DNA of 5,406 bases, taken from Thermaerobacter marianensis. GTDB lineage: Bacteria > Bacillota > Sulfobacillia > DYIH01 > DYIG01. The notes below the pieces were generated by a model. That model ran no database searches. It was not told the origin of the DNA and saw only the letters and a program-made list of their open reading frames with translations. This document shows, piece by piece, positions 5,164 through 5,406 of this stretch (position 1 is its first letter; each line of letters starts with the position of its first letter). Made by a program: the position numbers and the translations under genes. The DNA lies in assembly GCA_020723725.1 (NCBI GenBank), contig DYIG01000068.1:1-5406 (forward strand). Direction: 5' to 3'.

Positions 5164-5406
5164 GTGCTTGCCACTCGCATAACCGAAATGTTTGGTATCC
5201 GCATGCCCGTAATCCAAGGCGGGCTGGCTCACTTGGCGGATGCGCGTTTGGCCGCAGCCGTCTCAAACGCCGGTGGCCTGGGGCAGGTCACTGCAGCCAA
5301 TTTCCCGACCGTGGGGGAACTCAAGGGGGAGCTGAGGGGGCTAAAGGGGCTTACGGAACTGCCGGTTGCCCTCAATGTCCCGATAGGTCACTGGCCCTGG
5401 GAGGAG
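5164..5406 (+). CDS. Nitronate monooxygenase / 2-nitropropane dioxygenase-like FMN enzyme, N-terminal part
   Basis: The first 81 residues of a flavin-dependent TIM-barrel enzyme; the gene runs off the window. The start reads (V/M)LATRITEMFGIRMPVIQGG, followed by LADARLAAAVSNAGGLGQ. This is the well-known N-terminal signature of the nitronate monooxygenase family (substrate-strand IQGG and the SNAGG loop that lies near FMN). The enoyl-ACP reductase FabK shares this signature, so the distinction cannot be made from this part. The GTG at 5164 is chosen because it gives the usual family N-terminus. AAGGGGG lies 11 nt upstream and an in-frame stop at 5137 limits upstream choices; ATG 5188 would remove the first conserved strand. 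It is divergent from the Nudix gene. The segment LNVPIGHWPW, after the second strand, differs from the usual VNxML-type sequence and may mark a subgroup. Confidence 0.85.
   Translation, partial: MLATRITEMFGIRMPVIQGGLAHLADARLAAAVSNAGGLGQVTAANFPTVGELKGELRGLKGLTELPVALNVPIGHWPWEE

Noticed and set aside
5102..5266. N-terminal extension of the Nudix gene to 5266
   Set aside because: The extra 55 residues resemble nothing, lie antisense to the conserved start of the nitronate monooxygenase-like gene, and a good ribosome binding site precedes ATG 5101.
1..5406. CRISPR array, tRNA or rRNA, insertion sequence, phage or defence system
   Set aside because: No regularly spaced repeats, no cloverleaf-like segments, no transposase or phage proteins; nearly every base is accounted for by metabolic or transport genes.

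Overview
The window looks like ordinary chromosomal DNA from a G+C-rich Gram-positive, Firmicutes-like bacterium, probably an anaerobe of the Clostridia/Peptococcaceae kind. This rests on strong G-rich Shine-Dalgarno sites (GGGAGGGG, GGAGGGG, GGGGGAG), use of GTG starts, a single-chain CCA-adding enzyme carrying an HD domain, a thioredoxin reductase variant of a type known from anaerobes, and a pair of small helical proteins resembling those of spore-formers. The assignment is an inference; no rRNA or other marker is present. I see no tRNA, rRNA, CRISPR array, insertion sequence or phage gene. Coding density is very high, and neighbouring genes repeatedly overlap.

Layout: (1) 2-919 (+), the C-terminal part of a Zn/Cd/Pb-type P-type ATPase, followed on the same strand by two small genes, 927-1202 and 1222-1461, which appear to be tandem paralogues. 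The first looks translationally coupled to the ATPase. (2) 1422-2405 (-), a thioredoxin-reductase-like flavoprotein converging on and overlapping that cluster by 40 bp. (3) 2491-4626 (+), a two-gene unit: cca (tRNA CCA-adding enzyme with HD domain) and a protein that joins a probable cysteine-less thioredoxin-like fold to a plant-type [2Fe-2S] ferredoxin domain. (4) 4598-5101 (-), a Nudix hydrolase of the ADP-ribose pyrophosphatase type, overlapping the ferredoxin gene tail to tail. (5) 5164-5406 (+), the start of a nitronate monooxygenase/FabK-like flavoprotein cut by the window end.

Working together: the ATPase and its two small partners suggest a metal-efflux cluster of which only the end is visible. 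The most interesting part is redox-related. The reductase keeps FAD and CxxC motifs but has lost the usual NADPH-binding signatures, as in ferredoxin- or flavin-dependent thioredoxin reductases. The divergent transcription unit encodes a ferredoxin-domain protein with a thioredoxin-like N-terminus. The two units share a perfect 13-bp inverted repeat covering both ribosome binding sites. A functional link between them is a hypothesis, not something the sequence proves. The remaining genes (cca, Nudix, nitronate monooxygenase-like) are housekeeping or general metabolic types.
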